A DNA stretch of 64,000 nucleotides from Culturomica massiliensis (GCF_900091655.1 NZ_LT594620.1:109788-173787), one strand, 5' to 3'; positions 16,213-26,166 are shown, counted from the stretch's first letter. Program-made: numbers and translations. The notes: generated by a model from the sequence alone, not told the origin.

Positions 16213-16380
16213 TTAGCTACAATAATTATAATTCATAAGCATGTGATTGTAAATAATTTGAATATAACAAAAGATATGTAAAAAAATAGTACATATAAGT
16301 TGTGGATTTTGAATTTACAATTTTGGATTGTACATGTAAATCGTCCCGATTTCTGGAAAAATATCCCGATTGATATGGTT

Positions 16381-17664
16381 TTATTCTTCTCTCATGATGT
16401 CCGGGGTAAGGGGGACCGGGATGATACGATTTGCCAATGTTTTGTCATACGGGAGTCCGATACGGATATAGTTGTCCGTAAAGCCGCAGATGTATCCTCT
16501 GGAGTTGTTGTCTTCGAACAGTACGGGGCGTACCTGTCCCTCGAAGCGTTTTTGAAATGCATTAAGTTTACGATCGGATAGCCGGATCAGGGCGTTTACA
16601 CGGCGGTGCTTTTCCTGGGGAGGGACGCTGCCGGGGATATCAAGGGCTTTGGTGCCTTTACGCTCGGAATAAGGGAATACATGCAATCTGGAAATATCCA
16701 GGGTTTCAATGAATCGGCAGGCATCTTCAAAGTAATCATCGGTTTCGCCCCGCATTCCGGCAATGACATCGACACCGATGAATGCGTCAGGGCATAGATT
16801 GCGGATGAGGGAGACTTTTTCTGCAAAGAGTTCGCGGTTATAGCGTCTTTTCATCAGGCGTAACACTTCATTGCTTCCGGATTGTAAAGGAATATGAAAA
16901 TGGGGCATAAAACGTTTTGAGGATGCGATAAAAGCGATGATATCTTCGGTCAATAGATTGGGCTCGATGGAAGAGATCCGGAAACGTTCGATTTCCGATA
17001 CTTCTTCCAGGGCTTGTAGTAACCGATAGAATGTTTCTCCGGTTTCACGTCCGAAGTCTCCGGTATTTACACCGGTAAGAATCACTTCACGTATGCCTTT
17101 GGAAGCGATGTCCCGGGCAGCCTGTAATACTTGCGGGATTGTTGCGCTACGGCTTTTTCCCCGGGCAAACGGGATCGTACAGTAGGTACAAAAATAGTCA
17201 CATCCATCCTGTATTTTCAGAAAGCTACGGGTGCGGTCGCCGAAGGAATAAGCCAGATCGAAAGCCGAGAGTTTAAATATGTCGCAAGAGTGAGGATCGT
17301 CTGTCGCGGGTTCATCGTATCGTTCGAGGTAGTGGCGTACTTTAAATTTATCGGCGGCACTTAATACCAGGTCAACACCTTCGATTTGCAGTATTTCGCG
17401 GGCTCGTAACTGGGCGTAGCAACCGACCACAACAATACAGGCTTGCGGGTTGTGATGGATGATTTTACGGATCAGTTGCCGGCCTTTGTGTTCGGCCATA
17501 TCGGTAACGCTACAGGTGTTGATGACGAAGATGTCTGCTCCGTCTTTTTCCCCTACCGTGGTGACACCTGCTTCTTCGAGGCTGTGTTTTATTGTCGATG
17601 TTTCCGAAAAATTCAGTTTACATCCGAGGGTGATATAGGCTGCTTTTTTTCCTGCTAAAATCAT
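16381..17664 (-). CDS. mtaB: tRNA t6A37 methylthiotransferase MtaB
   Basis: A 427-aa radical-SAM methylthiotransferase that converts t6A37 to ms2t6A37 in ANN-decoding tRNAs. An N-terminal UPF0004 domain has cluster-binding cysteines in GCKLN, TCSVTD and GCYAQ. The radical-SAM loop CDYFCTYCTIPFARG (CxxxCxxC) follows near 150, and a C-terminal TRAM-like region ends the protein. The features separate it from MiaB less by motif than by the overall N-terminal sequence, so MtaB is preferred. It is divergent from lpxB with about 200 bases between. A minus-strand TACTTTTG element at 17751-17758 is a candidate promoter box. Confidence 0.88.
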   Translation of the reverse strand: MILAGKKAAYITLGCKLNFSETSTIKHSLEEAGVTTVGEKDGADIFVINTCSVTDMAEHKGRQLIRKIIHHNPQACIVVVGCYAQLRAREILQIEGVDLVLSAADKFKVRHYLERYDEPATDDPHSCDIFKLSAFDLAYSFGDRTRSFLKIQDGCDYFCTYCTIPFARGKSRSATIPQVLQAARDIASKGIREVILTGVNTGDFGRETGETFYRLLQALEEVSEIERFRISSIEPNLLTEDIIAFIASSKRFMPHFHIPLQSGSNEVLRLMKRRYNRELFAEKVSLIRNLCPDAFIGVDVIAGMRGETDDYFEDACRFIETLDISRLHVFPYSERKGTKALDIPGSVPPQEKHRRVNALIRLSDRKLNAFQKRFEGQVRPVLFEDNNSRGYICGFTDNYIRIGLPYDKTLANRIIPVPLTPDIMREE

Positions 17665-17861
17665 ACCGGCTTATAAGGTTATAAAATCCGTGGTGAAAGT
17701 AAGCTCCGGTTTATCTGAGGATAATCGGGCATACGGACTTAATTTGGATGCAAAAGTAATTATTTTGAGGGTATTTTTTACCTTTGCGAAATAAAGTATC
17801 GGAAAAGAAGTGGGGGATAAGGAGCGATAACACATAAAAAGAATATAATTTTTAATACCGA

Positions 17862-18998
17862 ATGAAATATTATATCATATCCGGGGAGGCATCGGGAGAT
17901 TTACATGCTTCAAATCTGATCAAGGGATTGAAAAAGAACGATCCGGAAGCCGTATTCCGGGGATGGGGAGGAGATTTGATGCAGGAGGCCGGATGTACAA
18001 TTGTGCGGCATTATAAGGATACGGCTATTATGGGGTTTCTTACCGTGTTAAAGAATTTAGGGAAAATAAAGGAAAATATCCGTTTGTGTTGTGAGGATAT
18101 TGCGGACTGGAAGCCGGATGTATTGATTCTGGTCGACTATGCGGGATTTAATTTGCGTATTGCCAGGTTTGCCAAAGCTGCCGGTTTTAAAGTATTTTAT
18201 TATATTTCGCCGAAGTTGTGGGCCTGGAATACAGGGCGTGTGAAAAAAATCAAGGCGTATGTCGACCGGATGTATGTTATTTTTCCTTTTGAGGAAGATT
18301 TTTACCGGAAGTACGATTACGTCGTGCAGTATGCCGGGAATCCTTTGGTGGATGCTATCAGCGAAAGACCTTGGCAGGAGGAGTCTTTTCATGATTTTGT
18401 AGAGGTAAACGGTTTATCCGGCAAGCCGATTATAGCTCTTTTGGCAGGTAGCCGTGCTCAGGAGTTGAAGCATGTATTACCGAAGATGTTATCGATGGTA
18501 AAGTATTTTCCGGAATATGAATTTGTGATTGCCGGAGCGCCTTCTATGAAGGCTGAGGATTACGCTCCTTATATGAAGGGTGGTGGTGTGCCGATCGTTT
18601 ATGGGCAGACTTACCGTTTATTGCAACAATCCCGGGCGGCTTTAGTGACTTCCGGTACGGCAACTTTGGAAACGGCTTTGTTAAAGATACCGGAAGTGGT
18701 ATGTTACAGCGGAGAAGGAGGGGCTTTCAGCTATTTTCTGTTCAAACTTTTTGTTAAGGTAAAGTACATTTCGCTGGTCAATCTGGTTATGGGACGAGAG
18801 GTGGTGAAAGAGTTGCTGATGCAAAAGTTGAACGAGAAAAATTTACTTCGGGAACTGAAGGCTGTTGTCGGGGAGGGACCGGAGCGGTCCTGTATGCTTG
18901 CCGATTACGATGAGTTGGAGAAGCGTATGGGGCAATCCGGAGCTTCTGATCGTTTTGCGGCTTTGATGGTACATGATTTGAAATGTAGCCGGGGATAG
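17862..18998 (+). CDS. lpxB: Lipid-A-disaccharide synthase LpxB
   Basis: A 378-aa peripheral-membrane GT19 glycosyltransferase that joins UDP-2,3-diacylglucosamine and lipid X to form lipid A disaccharide. The start MKYYIISGEASGDLHASNLI carries the family's SGEASGD motif. Further landmarks are FRGWGGDLMQEAG, YYISPKLWAWN and SGTATLETALL. Length is typical. A TACCTTTG -7-like element lies at 17779-17786. It is followed after 60 bases by the TtcA-like gene on the same strand. Confidence 0.95.
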   Translation: MKYYIISGEASGDLHASNLIKGLKKNDPEAVFRGWGGDLMQEAGCTIVRHYKDTAIMGFLTVLKNLGKIKENIRLCCEDIADWKPDVLILVDYAGFNLRIARFAKAAGFKVFYYISPKLWAWNTGRVKKIKAYVDRMYVIFPFEEDFYRKYDYVVQYAGNPLVDAISERPWQEESFHDFVEVNGLSGKPIIALLAGSRAQELKHVLPKMLSMVKYFPEYEFVIAGAPSMKAEDYAPYMKGGGVPIVYGQTYRLLQQSRAALVTSGTATLETALLKIPEVVCYSGEGGAFSYFLFKLFVKVKYISLVNLVMGREVVKELLMQKLNEKNLLRELKAVVGEGPERSCMLADYDELEKRMGQSGASDRFAALMVHDLKCSRG

Positions 18999-19058
18999 AG
19001 GGATGATAAATGGTGTCGGTGAATACCGGTAAATGCACAGATCAGATAAATAAATACA

Positions 19059-19820
19059 ATGTATATGCAGGAAGAGATGTCTTCGCCCATAGAGAAGAAG
19101 AAAGAAAAAGTGTTTATGCGCGAATTTTTCCGGAAAGCGGGAAAAGCCATTTATGATTATGGGTTAATAAACGACGGAGACAAGATTTTGGTCGGCGTAT
19201 CCGGAGGGAAGGATTCGTTGGCTTTATTGGAGGTATTGGCTTTGAGGGCACGTGATCCGAAATATCGTTATACGGTTATGGCGGCTCATATTGCTGTGAA
19301 AAATGTGGCCTATGAGGTCGATGGTGAATATATAAAGCAATTGTGTGATCGTTTGGGGGTTGAAGTGGTATTTCGTGTGATTGATGCAGAGGTCCGGGAA
19401 GATTCCGGGAAACCGGCTTGTTTTGTCTGTTCGTGGAATCGCAGGAAGGCATTGTTTGAAATAGCCAGGGAACACGGATGTCAAAAGCTGGCATTGGGGC
19501 ATCACCGGGATGATGCGGTGGAAAGTTTGCTGATGAGTATGATGTTTAACGGTACGATAGCCAGTATGCCTCCCAAGTTATCAATGTTCGGAGGCAGTTT
19601 TACTTTGATACGTCCTTTTATTTATCTTACGAATGAGGAAACTGTGCGCTATGCTCAATACCGGGGTTTCCGGAAACAGAAAAAGAACTGTCCTTACGAA
19701 CAGGCAACAAACCGGGATGCGGTCGGTAAGTTGTTGAAACAGATGGAGACTTTTTCGCCGCATGTCCGGAATAATCTGTTTGCAGCGATGAAAAATATAC
19801 AGGAAGAATATTTGCCGTAG
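19059..19820 (+). CDS. TtcA-family PP-loop tRNA 2-thiolation protein
   Basis: A 253-aa ATP pyrophosphatase of the TtcA/TtuA group, which makes 2-thiocytidine or related thiolated bases in tRNA. The PP-loop is VGVSGGKDSLALLE (about residues 46-60). The CxxC motif is CFVCSWNRRKALF, as in TtcA, and LGHHRDDAVESLLMSM follows. CPYEQ near the C-terminus has a further Cys. The ORF's first ATG gives a lysine-rich N-tail; an internal ATG at 19116 (MREFFRKAGKA) is an alternative start nearer the conserved region. It ends in a clear terminator at 19843-19882 and is possibly co-transcribed with lpxB. Confidence 0.85.
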   Translation: MYMQEEMSSPIEKKKEKVFMREFFRKAGKAIYDYGLINDGDKILVGVSGGKDSLALLEVLALRARDPKYRYTVMAAHIAVKNVAYEVDGEYIKQLCDRLGVEVVFRVIDAEVREDSGKPACFVCSWNRRKALFEIAREHGCQKLALGHHRDDAVESLLMSMMFNGTIASMPPKLSMFGGSFTLIRPFIYLTNEETVRYAQYRGFRKQKKNCPYEQATNRDAVGKLLKQMETFSPHVRNNLFAAMKNIQEEYLP

Positions 19821-19842
19821 GATATGCGGAATATCTGTCTAG

Positions 19843-19882
19843 GGCTATCGGTGAAAGCAGTAACCGATAGCCTTTCTTTTTC
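19843..19882 (+). terminator. Intrinsic terminator after the TtcA-like gene
   Basis: GGCTATCGGT (19843-19852), an inner loop, ACCGATAGCC (19863-19872) followed by TTTCTTTTT. A classic rho-independent terminator 22 bases after the stop codon. Confidence 0.85.
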
Positions 19883-19901
19883 GTAGACTCTGAAAAAAAT
19901 C

Positions 19902-20552
19902 ATGAAGAATATCGTTATTATCGGAGCCAGCGGTTATGTCGGTTCGGCTCTTTTGAGTGAGGCTTTGAACAGGGGATATCGGGTAAAGGCTGTTGTCAGG
20001 CATCCTGAAAATTTGAATATTGAGGATGATAATCTGGAAATAGTAAAAGGAGATGTAACCAATTCGGTGGAAGTAGCTCGGCTGGCGGCGGGAATGGATG
20101 CTGTCATCAGTGCTTATAATCCGGGGTGGAAAGATCCGGATATATACGAGCATACTCTTCAGGGGTATAAGGCGATTATCGAGGGGGTGAGGAAATCCGG
20201 CGTAAAGAGGCTATTGGTGGTCGGGGGTGCAGGAAGATTGTATGTCCGGCCCGGAGTCCGTCTGCTTGATAGCGGGGAGGTGCCGGAACATTTATTGCCG
20301 GGAATAAAGGGATTAGCAGCAGTTTATACAAATTATTTATTGCCTGAAAAAGAATTGGATTGGGTGTTTTTCAGTCCTGCTGCCAACCTGGAACCCGGAG
20401 AGCGAACCGGTCGTTTCCGGCTGGGAAAAGATGATTTAATCGTAGATAAGGATGGGGATAGCCGGATTTCAGTTGCGGATTTTGCAGTTGCCCTGATTGA
20501 TGAGTTGGAGCAGGGAACGCATCACCGGGAAGGAATGACTGTCGGTTATTAA
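19902..20552 (+). CDS. NAD(P)-binding NmrA/SDR-like protein
   Basis: A 216-aa atypical short-chain dehydrogenase. The N-terminal dinucleotide motif is IIGASGYVGSALLSEAL (GxxGxxG). DAVISAYNPG and LLVVGGAGRLY are typical of the NAD(P)H-binding YwnB/NmrA-like family. The Tyr/Lys catalytic pair of true dehydrogenases is not evident, so it may act as a redox sensor or a flavin/quinone-type reductase. It is cytoplasmic and stands alone between the terminator at 19882 and the DUF4272-like gene. Confidence 0.8.
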   Translation: MKNIVIIGASGYVGSALLSEALNRGYRVKAVVRHPENLNIEDDNLEIVKGDVTNSVEVARLAAGMDAVISAYNPGWKDPDIYEHTLQGYKAIIEGVRKSGVKRLLVVGGAGRLYVRPGVRLLDSGEVPEHLLPGIKGLAAVYTNYLLPEKELDWVFFSPAANLEPGERTGRFRLGKDDLIVDKDGDSRISVADFAVALIDELEQGTHHREGMTVGY

Positions 20553-20618
20553 AAACGATATCGGTTAGGGGTGGTTGCCGGAATAAAATATAAGAGTTAT
20601 CTTCGAAGCAAAATCTGA

Positions 20619-21821
20619 ATGAGTATGGACAAGGTAAATCTTACGTTATATACGGTAATCGGTGATCCTGACCGGATACCTGCGGGTGCCCGGAAATTGT
20701 TTCAGGGGGTGGCTAAATCTGTTTCGACAGAAGATGACCGTACCGTTATTTTTTTACAGGACGATACTTCTATTGTATTGAATTTGAGCCACCGGCAGGG
20801 TAAACCGGATTTTATCGCTTCTCATGTGCAAGGTATGGCGGATTATTTTTCGCAGGCAGAAGCTGATTCTGAGGAAGTCAAGCAAAATATCCTTCGTCAG
20901 ATCGCCTGTTTCAATTGTGTGGTTGGCATTGTTTTCGAGACGGATGATAATGCTGCCCGTACCAATTATATCGTCAATACATTTTTCGATCTGGCACAGG
21001 AGGTGAACGGTTTTCTGTTATATCCGAATATGCATATCTATAATGGTCAGGGGAAGCTGGTATTCTCAATTGAGGGGAAGAGCGATCTGAAAGAGTTTAT
21101 GCCTATCGGTAACGCAGATGTGTTGGATTGCAGGCGTTCAGAAGACACGGAGGCCGATAAACAGCGGCAAGCACGTTCAATTGCGCTTTTAAAGGAGCAG
21201 GGAATTCCGTATGCCGCGCATTTGCGTTGTGCTGTGACGGAGCAGGATGCTTGTGTCAGGAGCAGAAAGGAAATGTTACAGCGGGCTGCTGCATTGTTTG
21301 CCGTGGCCGTATATTCGGAAGTGATGCTGGCCGAAAATCCGGATCGGAGAGAAGCTTTTTTGTATGTAAATAAGATGAACGAAATATACGGTATTGAGGC
21401 ATTTCTTACACCGATGGAGATGGCTTATATACAGGATGCCGAATCGGAAGAACGTCAGCGTATACAGTTTGCATGGCGTTACGAATGCTGTGCGGTGCTT
21501 CTTTGGGCTGCCGGAGTGGTAGAGGAATTGCCTTATCCTTCCGAGATCTGTGATGTCCCTGTCATAGCCGGTTTGTTCTGGCAACATAAAGGAATAGACG
21601 ATTTGCTTTCCAAGGGGATACCCCGTACGGATGCCGAAATACTGGATGCTGCCGATTTGACGTTGCGTTACGATTGGGCCTGTGTGGATGCCCGTGTACA
21701 TGGGAAGGAGGCTCCGGGAGCTTTGGACGGAGGTGTTGTGATGGAGCGGCATTATGTTTTCGATTGGTTGACCGGAGTTGAAGGAGATACGGCATGGGAT
21801 GATATTTGTCCTCATACCTGA
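20619..21821 (+). CDS. DUF4272-like protein, 400 aa
   Basis: Cytoplasmic protein of unknown function. The second half (about 190-390) has the layout of DUF4272: RSIALLKEQGIPYAAHL, then RSKEMLQRAAALFAVAVYSE-like helices, FLTPMEMAYIQD, and FAWRYECCAVLLWAAGVV. The N-terminal half is a separate alpha/beta segment. The DUF4272 call is from memory of the domain's pattern and is moderate. No signal peptide. It ends 107 bases before a small gene on the same strand. The downstream palindrome TCAGTATACTGA (21835-21846) is too short to call a terminator. Confidence 0.65.
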   Translation: MSMDKVNLTLYTVIGDPDRIPAGARKLFQGVAKSVSTEDDRTVIFLQDDTSIVLNLSHRQGKPDFIASHVQGMADYFSQAEADSEEVKQNILRQIACFNCVVGIVFETDDNAARTNYIVNTFFDLAQEVNGFLLYPNMHIYNGQGKLVFSIEGKSDLKEFMPIGNADVLDCRRSEDTEADKQRQARSIALLKEQGIPYAAHLRCAVTEQDACVRSRKEMLQRAAALFAVAVYSEVMLAENPDRREAFLYVNKMNEIYGIEAFLTPMEMAYIQDAESEERQRIQFAWRYECCAVLLWAAGVVEELPYPSEICDVPVIAGLFWQHKGIDDLLSKGIPRTDAEILDAADLTLRYDWACVDARVHGKEAPGALDGGVVMERHYVFDWLTGVEGDTAWDDICPHT

Positions 21822-21927
21822 CCGGAAAACCGTATCAGTATACTGACGATCATAAATATTGTGAAAATCTAATCTTTTGGTGAATATTTATCGTTTATAA
21901 TCAGATAGTAATAAAAAATAACTGATT

Positions 21928-22185
21928 ATGAACGATAGGACTGTGCATTCTGATCGCCTGAGTGCCGAAGAGAGAAAGGAATTGAAAGATTCTGATTTCG
22001 GAATTCCGGAAACCCGGGAATTTCCGATACCGGATGCCGCCCATGTCAGGGCTGCCGAGGCTTATTTCAGATATGCCCCTGACGATAAAAAGCAGGAATT
22101 GGCTCGCCGGATTTTGTCAAAGGCTAAAAAAATCGGAGTAGAAGTAAAGAGTGAGACCATTTTGGAATGGGCTGAAAAATCCTGA
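21928..22185 (+). CDS. Small DUF6582-like protein
   Basis: An 85-aa hydrophilic protein. The centre, DFGIPETREFPIPDAAHVRA, resembles the FALP..RRYPI.D..HARNA pattern seen in small phage- and chromosome-encoded DUF6582-type proteins. The rest is helical and charged, with no membrane segment. The stop is 4 bases before the preferred start of the AI-2E family gene, so the two are likely co-translated. Function unknown. Confidence 0.6.
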   Translation: MNDRTVHSDRLSAEERKELKDSDFGIPETREFPIPDAAHVRAAEAYFRYAPDDKKQELARRILSKAKKIGVEVKSETILEWAEKS

Positions 22186-22189
22186 TGTC

Positions 22190-23197
22190 ATGGGGGTTAA
22201 AGAGCAATATTGGAAATATTCGCTGGTGGTTATTCTTCTGCTTTTAGGGGTGGTTATCTTTTGGGAGATCACTCCTTTTTTGGGGGGTATACTGGGAGCG
22301 ATGACGGTTTATATTTTGCTTCGGGATCAGATGATATATCTTTCCGGACGCCACCATATGCGTCGTAGTATTATGGCCATATTGATATTGTTGGAAACCA
22401 TCTTGATTTTTTTGATTCCTTTGGGATTGATTATCTGGCTGATGATCGATAAGTTGCAGGATGTCAATCTGGAGCCCAGGAGTATAATCGATCCTATTTA
22501 TAAAGTTTCCGATTTGATCCGGGAAAAAACGGGATACGACTTGTTGAGTAAGGCCAATATCAATGCAGCCATATCTTTGTTGCCGCGTTTCGGGCAATTT
22601 TTAATGGGGAGCATTACCAGTTTTGTCATCAATGTAGTTGTATTGCTTTTTGTACTTTATTTTATGTTGATCGGAGGAAGGAAAATGGAATCTTACATTG
22701 CCGATCTTTTGCCGTTTAACAGGAGAAACAAGCGGGATATCCTGAAAGAATTCAATATGGTTGTTAAATCGAATGCTATCGGGGTTCCTCTGTTGGCGAT
22801 TATTCAGGGGGCTATAGCTATGTTGGGATATGTTATTTTCGGTGCTCCTGCTCCTGTTTTGTGGGGGATTGTGTCATGCTTTGCAACGATTATTCCTGTC
22901 GTCGGGACAGCAGTTGTGTGGATACCTCTGGCTTTGTATCTGGGAACTACCGGAAGTTGGGGGGCAGCGATCGGCTTATCTCTTTATTGTATTATTATTG
23001 TTTCCAATGCTGATAATGTCATTCGTTCATTCCTGGTAAAGAGAATGGCAGACACTCATCCTTTGATTACCATATTCGGGGTTGTGATCGGACTTTCTTT
23101 GTTTGGTTTTATGGGGGTGATATTCGGGCCTTTGTTATTGGCTATTTTTGCGCTTTGTGTACAGATATTCAAAGAAGAGTATTTGGATGAAGGATGA
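22190..23197 (+). CDS. AI-2E family transporter (PerM/TqsA-like)
   Basis: A membrane protein of about 335 aa with the AI-2E exporter family layout. There are two N-terminal helices (YSLVVILLLLGVVIFWEITP), a soluble middle segment, and then five or six helices including LLAIIQGAIAMLGYVIFGAP and FGVVIGLSLFGFMGVIFGPL, the family's signature. Such proteins are permeases of unsettled substrate. The start is placed at 22190 (MGVKEQYW) because the longer frame from 22151 would overlap the preceding gene by 35 bases and lacks a better site. Known relatives act as secondary transporters in the inner membrane. Confidence 0.85.
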   Translation: MGVKEQYWKYSLVVILLLLGVVIFWEITPFLGGILGAMTVYILLRDQMIYLSGRHHMRRSIMAILILLETILIFLIPLGLIIWLMIDKLQDVNLEPRSIIDPIYKVSDLIREKTGYDLLSKANINAAISLLPRFGQFLMGSITSFVINVVVLLFVLYFMLIGGRKMESYIADLLPFNRRNKRDILKEFNMVVKSNAIGVPLLAIIQGAIAMLGYVIFGAPAPVLWGIVSCFATIIPVVGTAVVWIPLALYLGTTGSWGAAIGLSLYCIIIVSNADNVIRSFLVKRMADTHPLITIFGVVIGLSLFGFMGVIFGPLLLAIFALCVQIFKEEYLDEG

Positions 23198-23682
23198 GAG
23201 GAGGGAGATTTTAAATTTTAGATTTTAAATTGTAAAATGGGTATGAAAAAAAATAACACACTGGGACGGACTCATTGTGTAATTTTTGATTTACGATTTG
23301 GGTACGGGCAAGCCTGGGGAGAGATTTTTGGTTATTCCGTAAGTCAGCTTACAAATGATTGATGATTCGGATTTACGCTTTGAATAGGAGTAAAAAGAGT
23401 TGATTTTCTAATAAGATTTTAGATTCAAATAAACAGTAATTTTTCTGTAATGACTGAATCGTAAATTATCAGACAGGATTTTGGAGATTAGGTTCATGAT
23501 TTTACAGGAAAGCTTCGACATTAGTCGGCAGAGAATATTTGGAGAATTCTTAATGTTATTTAAAAAAATCCATTTTATATTATAATTAATAAACCTTTGG
23601 CTTCCGAATTGGTCAATGGTTGTGTCTGGGATGAAAATTTAAGACATAAAACTATAAGGGGAGTATAATAGTTATAAGAAAA
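23198..23682. other. Gene-free AT-rich intergenic stretch
   Basis: About 485 bases before the TonB-dependent receptor gene. It contains low-complexity units of the form TTTTAAATTTTAGATTTTAA (23207-23237) and TTTTTGATTTACGATTTG (23281-23301), which recur in other intergenic regions of this window. No convincing ORF, tRNA or hairpin terminator was seen. Confidence 0.55.
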
Positions 23683-26166
23683 ATGAAAAAGTTAGTCAGT
23701 ATTATTTTGTTTGTTGTGTGGATGCTACCGTCGAGTGCATCTGTAGAAGCTACGGGAAGTGTTCGGGGAAACGTGATCGATGCAAAGACCAAAGAACCGA
23801 TGGAATTTGTCAATGTGAGTGTACGTAAGGCCGGTACGACAGTTCCGCTGACCGGGGCCGTAACGGATCATTCCGGAGAGTTTCAGATCGGTCGTTTATC
23901 GGATGGGGAATATACATTAAGTATTTCTTTTATCGGTTACCGGACGTATGAGAAGAATTTTACATATTCTTCGAAAAACGGGAATATCGATTTTAAAATG
24001 ATTGAGTTGGAGCCGGATTCACAGGTGTTGGGAGAGGTGAAAGTTTTGGGACAGAAATCCCAGATGAAGTTTGAAATCGATAAGAAAGTGTTCAATGTCG
24101 ATCAGAATATTTCGTCTACCGGTGGTACGGCGAGTGATGTATTGAGTAATATTCCTTCAGTGGAAGTGGATAACGAGGGGGAGGTTTCGTTGCGTGGAAG
24201 TACGAGTGTAACAGTTTGGATCAACGGGAAGGCTTCCGGTTTGTCGGCAGATAACCGGGCGCAGATATTGGAGCAGATGCCGGCAGAGAGTATCGAGCGG
24301 ATAGAAGTTATTACCAATCCCTCTGCCAAATATAGTCCGGAGGGTACATCGGGAATTATTAATATTGTATTGAAGGAAGACCGGAAAGCCGGGTATTTCG
24401 GTAGTTTACAAGCAGGAGTCGATACCCGTGGCGGCTGGAATACCAGCGGAAATATCAATTACAGCAGTGGGAAAATAGATGCTTATGCCAATATCGGTTA
24501 TCGGCGCCGGGTTACGGAAGGAGGCGGAATTTCCAACCGGACGAATCTGGATGCGGAGGGTAATCCCGTTTCTTTTTTGAATCAGTTATCGGAGAATGAC
24601 GGTCATGGAGGACCTGTTTTTGTCCGGGCCGGAGCGACTTATCATTTGACGAAGCAGGATCATTTCAATATCGGAGCTTTCGGTATGTTCGGCGATCGTA
24701 ATCAGACGACAACGATCAATTATAGCAGTAATATCCCGGGTTCTTTTGCGGAGCGGCAACGGATTACCGATTCCAAAAATAAGATGAAGGGGGGAAATGT
24801 GGAGTTGGGATATAAGCATGATTTCAGTAAAACCAGTAATTTGGATATTACGGCTTCCTGGAATCCCTGGAGTATGGACGGAACGAGTATTTATAAGCAG
24901 CGTTCTCAATATGATGCCGGGGGAGAGGATTTCTCATATCAGCGGCAGGAAAGTGATATGCGCTCGAATGGCTGGGAACTTCAGGCGGATTACGTAAATG
25001 CTTTTTCAGAGAACAGTAAACTTGAAGCCGGATATAAAGGGACGATGTCCAGGGAGAAAAGTCCGGTAGAGACTTTTTCGGGAACGACGGTCGATGACGA
25101 ACAGCCGGATGAAGAATTGTATAATAAGTTTTATTACGACCGGGATATACAGGCCCTTTACGCAACTTATTCCGGCCGGCTCGATAAATTCGGTTTTCAG
25201 GCCGGATTGAGAGGGGAATATTCACATATTGAGACCCGTTCGTTGGGATTCGGACAATCGAAGGGAGAAGTATCTCCTTACAAAAATGATTATTTCAGTC
25301 TTTTTCCCAGTGTTTTTCTGACCTATACATTGCCTGCCGGAAACGAGATACAAGTAAATTATACCCGTCGTATTTCCCGACCCTGGGGGCGTCAATTGAA
25401 TTCTTTCGTGAATGTGACAGACTCGACAAACATTTCTTACGGTAATCCTTATTTGGATCCGGAGTTTTCGAATGCTTATGAATTGAATTATATTAAAAAT
25501 TGGGAAAGCCATACTTTATCCATATCGGCTTATTACCGGAGTACGAACGATGTTATCCAGCGCATCAGTTATCTGGATGGTAATATCATGAAAAGTACTT
25601 ATGAAAATGTGGCGAAATCCCAATCTGCGGGGACAGAACTGGTGTTGAAAAATAATTTTGCCCGGATATTGGATTTGACGACGACGGTAAATTTGTATTA
25701 TAATAAATTAGACGGGTTTTCTTATTTGCCCGAAGGAGCTCAGGCGCCTGTGATCGGAAAAGCCAACGAAGATTTTTCATGGGATGCCAAGATGATTGCG
25801 AATGTGGCTCTTCCGGCTTCTTTCTCTTTGCAGGTGACCGGCAGCTATAATTCGAAGCGGATCATTGCCCAGGGGTATCGTAAAGCTAATTATTCGGTGG
25901 ATGCCGGTGTACGTAAAGCTTTCTGGGACAGAAAACTCAGTTTGAGTGTGAATGCCCGGGATATTTTCAATACCCGGAAATGGAAAACAGAGACTTCCGG
26001 AACGGGTTTTACTCAATATGCGGAAAATTGGCGTACCGGGCGTACCGTCGGTTTTACGCTAACGTATAGTTTCGGGAATATGAAAGCTTCACGTAACCGT
26101 CCGCAGCAACGTGGACAGCAAGATCAAAACAATAACATGATGAATGGTATGGATGAAGGCTTTTAA
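23683..26166 (+). CDS. TonB-dependent outer-membrane beta-barrel receptor
   Basis: An 827-aa protein. A signal peptide is followed by a CarboxypepD_reg-like domain at about 25-110 (GNVIDAKTKEPMEFVNVSV ... GRLSDGEYTLSISFIGYRTY), a plug domain at about 120-230 (VLSNIPSVEVDNEGEVSLRG; AESIERIEVITNPSAKYSPEG), and a beta-barrel of the outer-membrane beta-barrel protein 3 type to the C-terminus. The last residues are low-complexity Asn/Gln-rich. It is the receptor-like partner of the exbB-exbD-tonB operon 750 bases downstream, although they are separate transcripts. The ligand is unknown; no SusD gene follows, which argues against a classical polysaccharide locus. Confidence 0.9.
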   Translation: MKKLVSIILFVVWMLPSSASVEATGSVRGNVIDAKTKEPMEFVNVSVRKAGTTVPLTGAVTDHSGEFQIGRLSDGEYTLSISFIGYRTYEKNFTYSSKNGNIDFKMIELEPDSQVLGEVKVLGQKSQMKFEIDKKVFNVDQNISSTGGTASDVLSNIPSVEVDNEGEVSLRGSTSVTVWINGKASGLSADNRAQILEQMPAESIERIEVITNPSAKYSPEGTSGIINIVLKEDRKAGYFGSLQAGVDTRGGWNTSGNINYSSGKIDAYANIGYRRRVTEGGGISNRTNLDAEGNPVSFLNQLSENDGHGGPVFVRAGATYHLTKQDHFNIGAFGMFGDRNQTTTINYSSNIPGSFAERQRITDSKNKMKGGNVELGYKHDFSKTSNLDITASWNPWSMDGTSIYKQRSQYDAGGEDFSYQRQESDMRSNGWELQADYVNAFSENSKLEAGYKGTMSREKSPVETFSGTTVDDEQPDEELYNKFYYDRDIQALYATYSGRLDKFGFQAGLRGEYSHIETRSLGFGQSKGEVSPYKNDYFSLFPSVFLTYTLPAGNEIQVNYTRRISRPWGRQLNSFVNVTDSTNISYGNPYLDPEFSNAYELNYIKNWESHTLSISAYYRSTNDVIQRISYLDGNIMKSTYENVAKSQSAGTELVLKNNFARILDLTTTVNLYYNKLDGFSYLPEGAQAPVIGKANEDFSWDAKMIANVALPASFSLQVTGSYNSKRIIAQGYRKANYSVDAGVRKAFWDRKLSLSVNARDIFNTRKWKTETSGTGFTQYAENWRTGRTVGFTLTYSFGNMKASRNRPQQRGQQDQNNNMMNGMDEGF

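Larger units (their letters stand above)
15950..16380. other. Intergenic region with two hairpins and a 20-codon ORF
   Basis: About 430 bases between the epimerase start and the mtaB stop. It holds the minus-strand epimerase promoter element, a GGCC hairpin (16094-16121), a tiny plus-strand ORF (16150-16212, ATG AAA AAT...), a second palindrome (16194-16217), and low-complexity sequence of the dispersed type seen elsewhere in the window. No other gene is supported. Confidence 0.5.
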
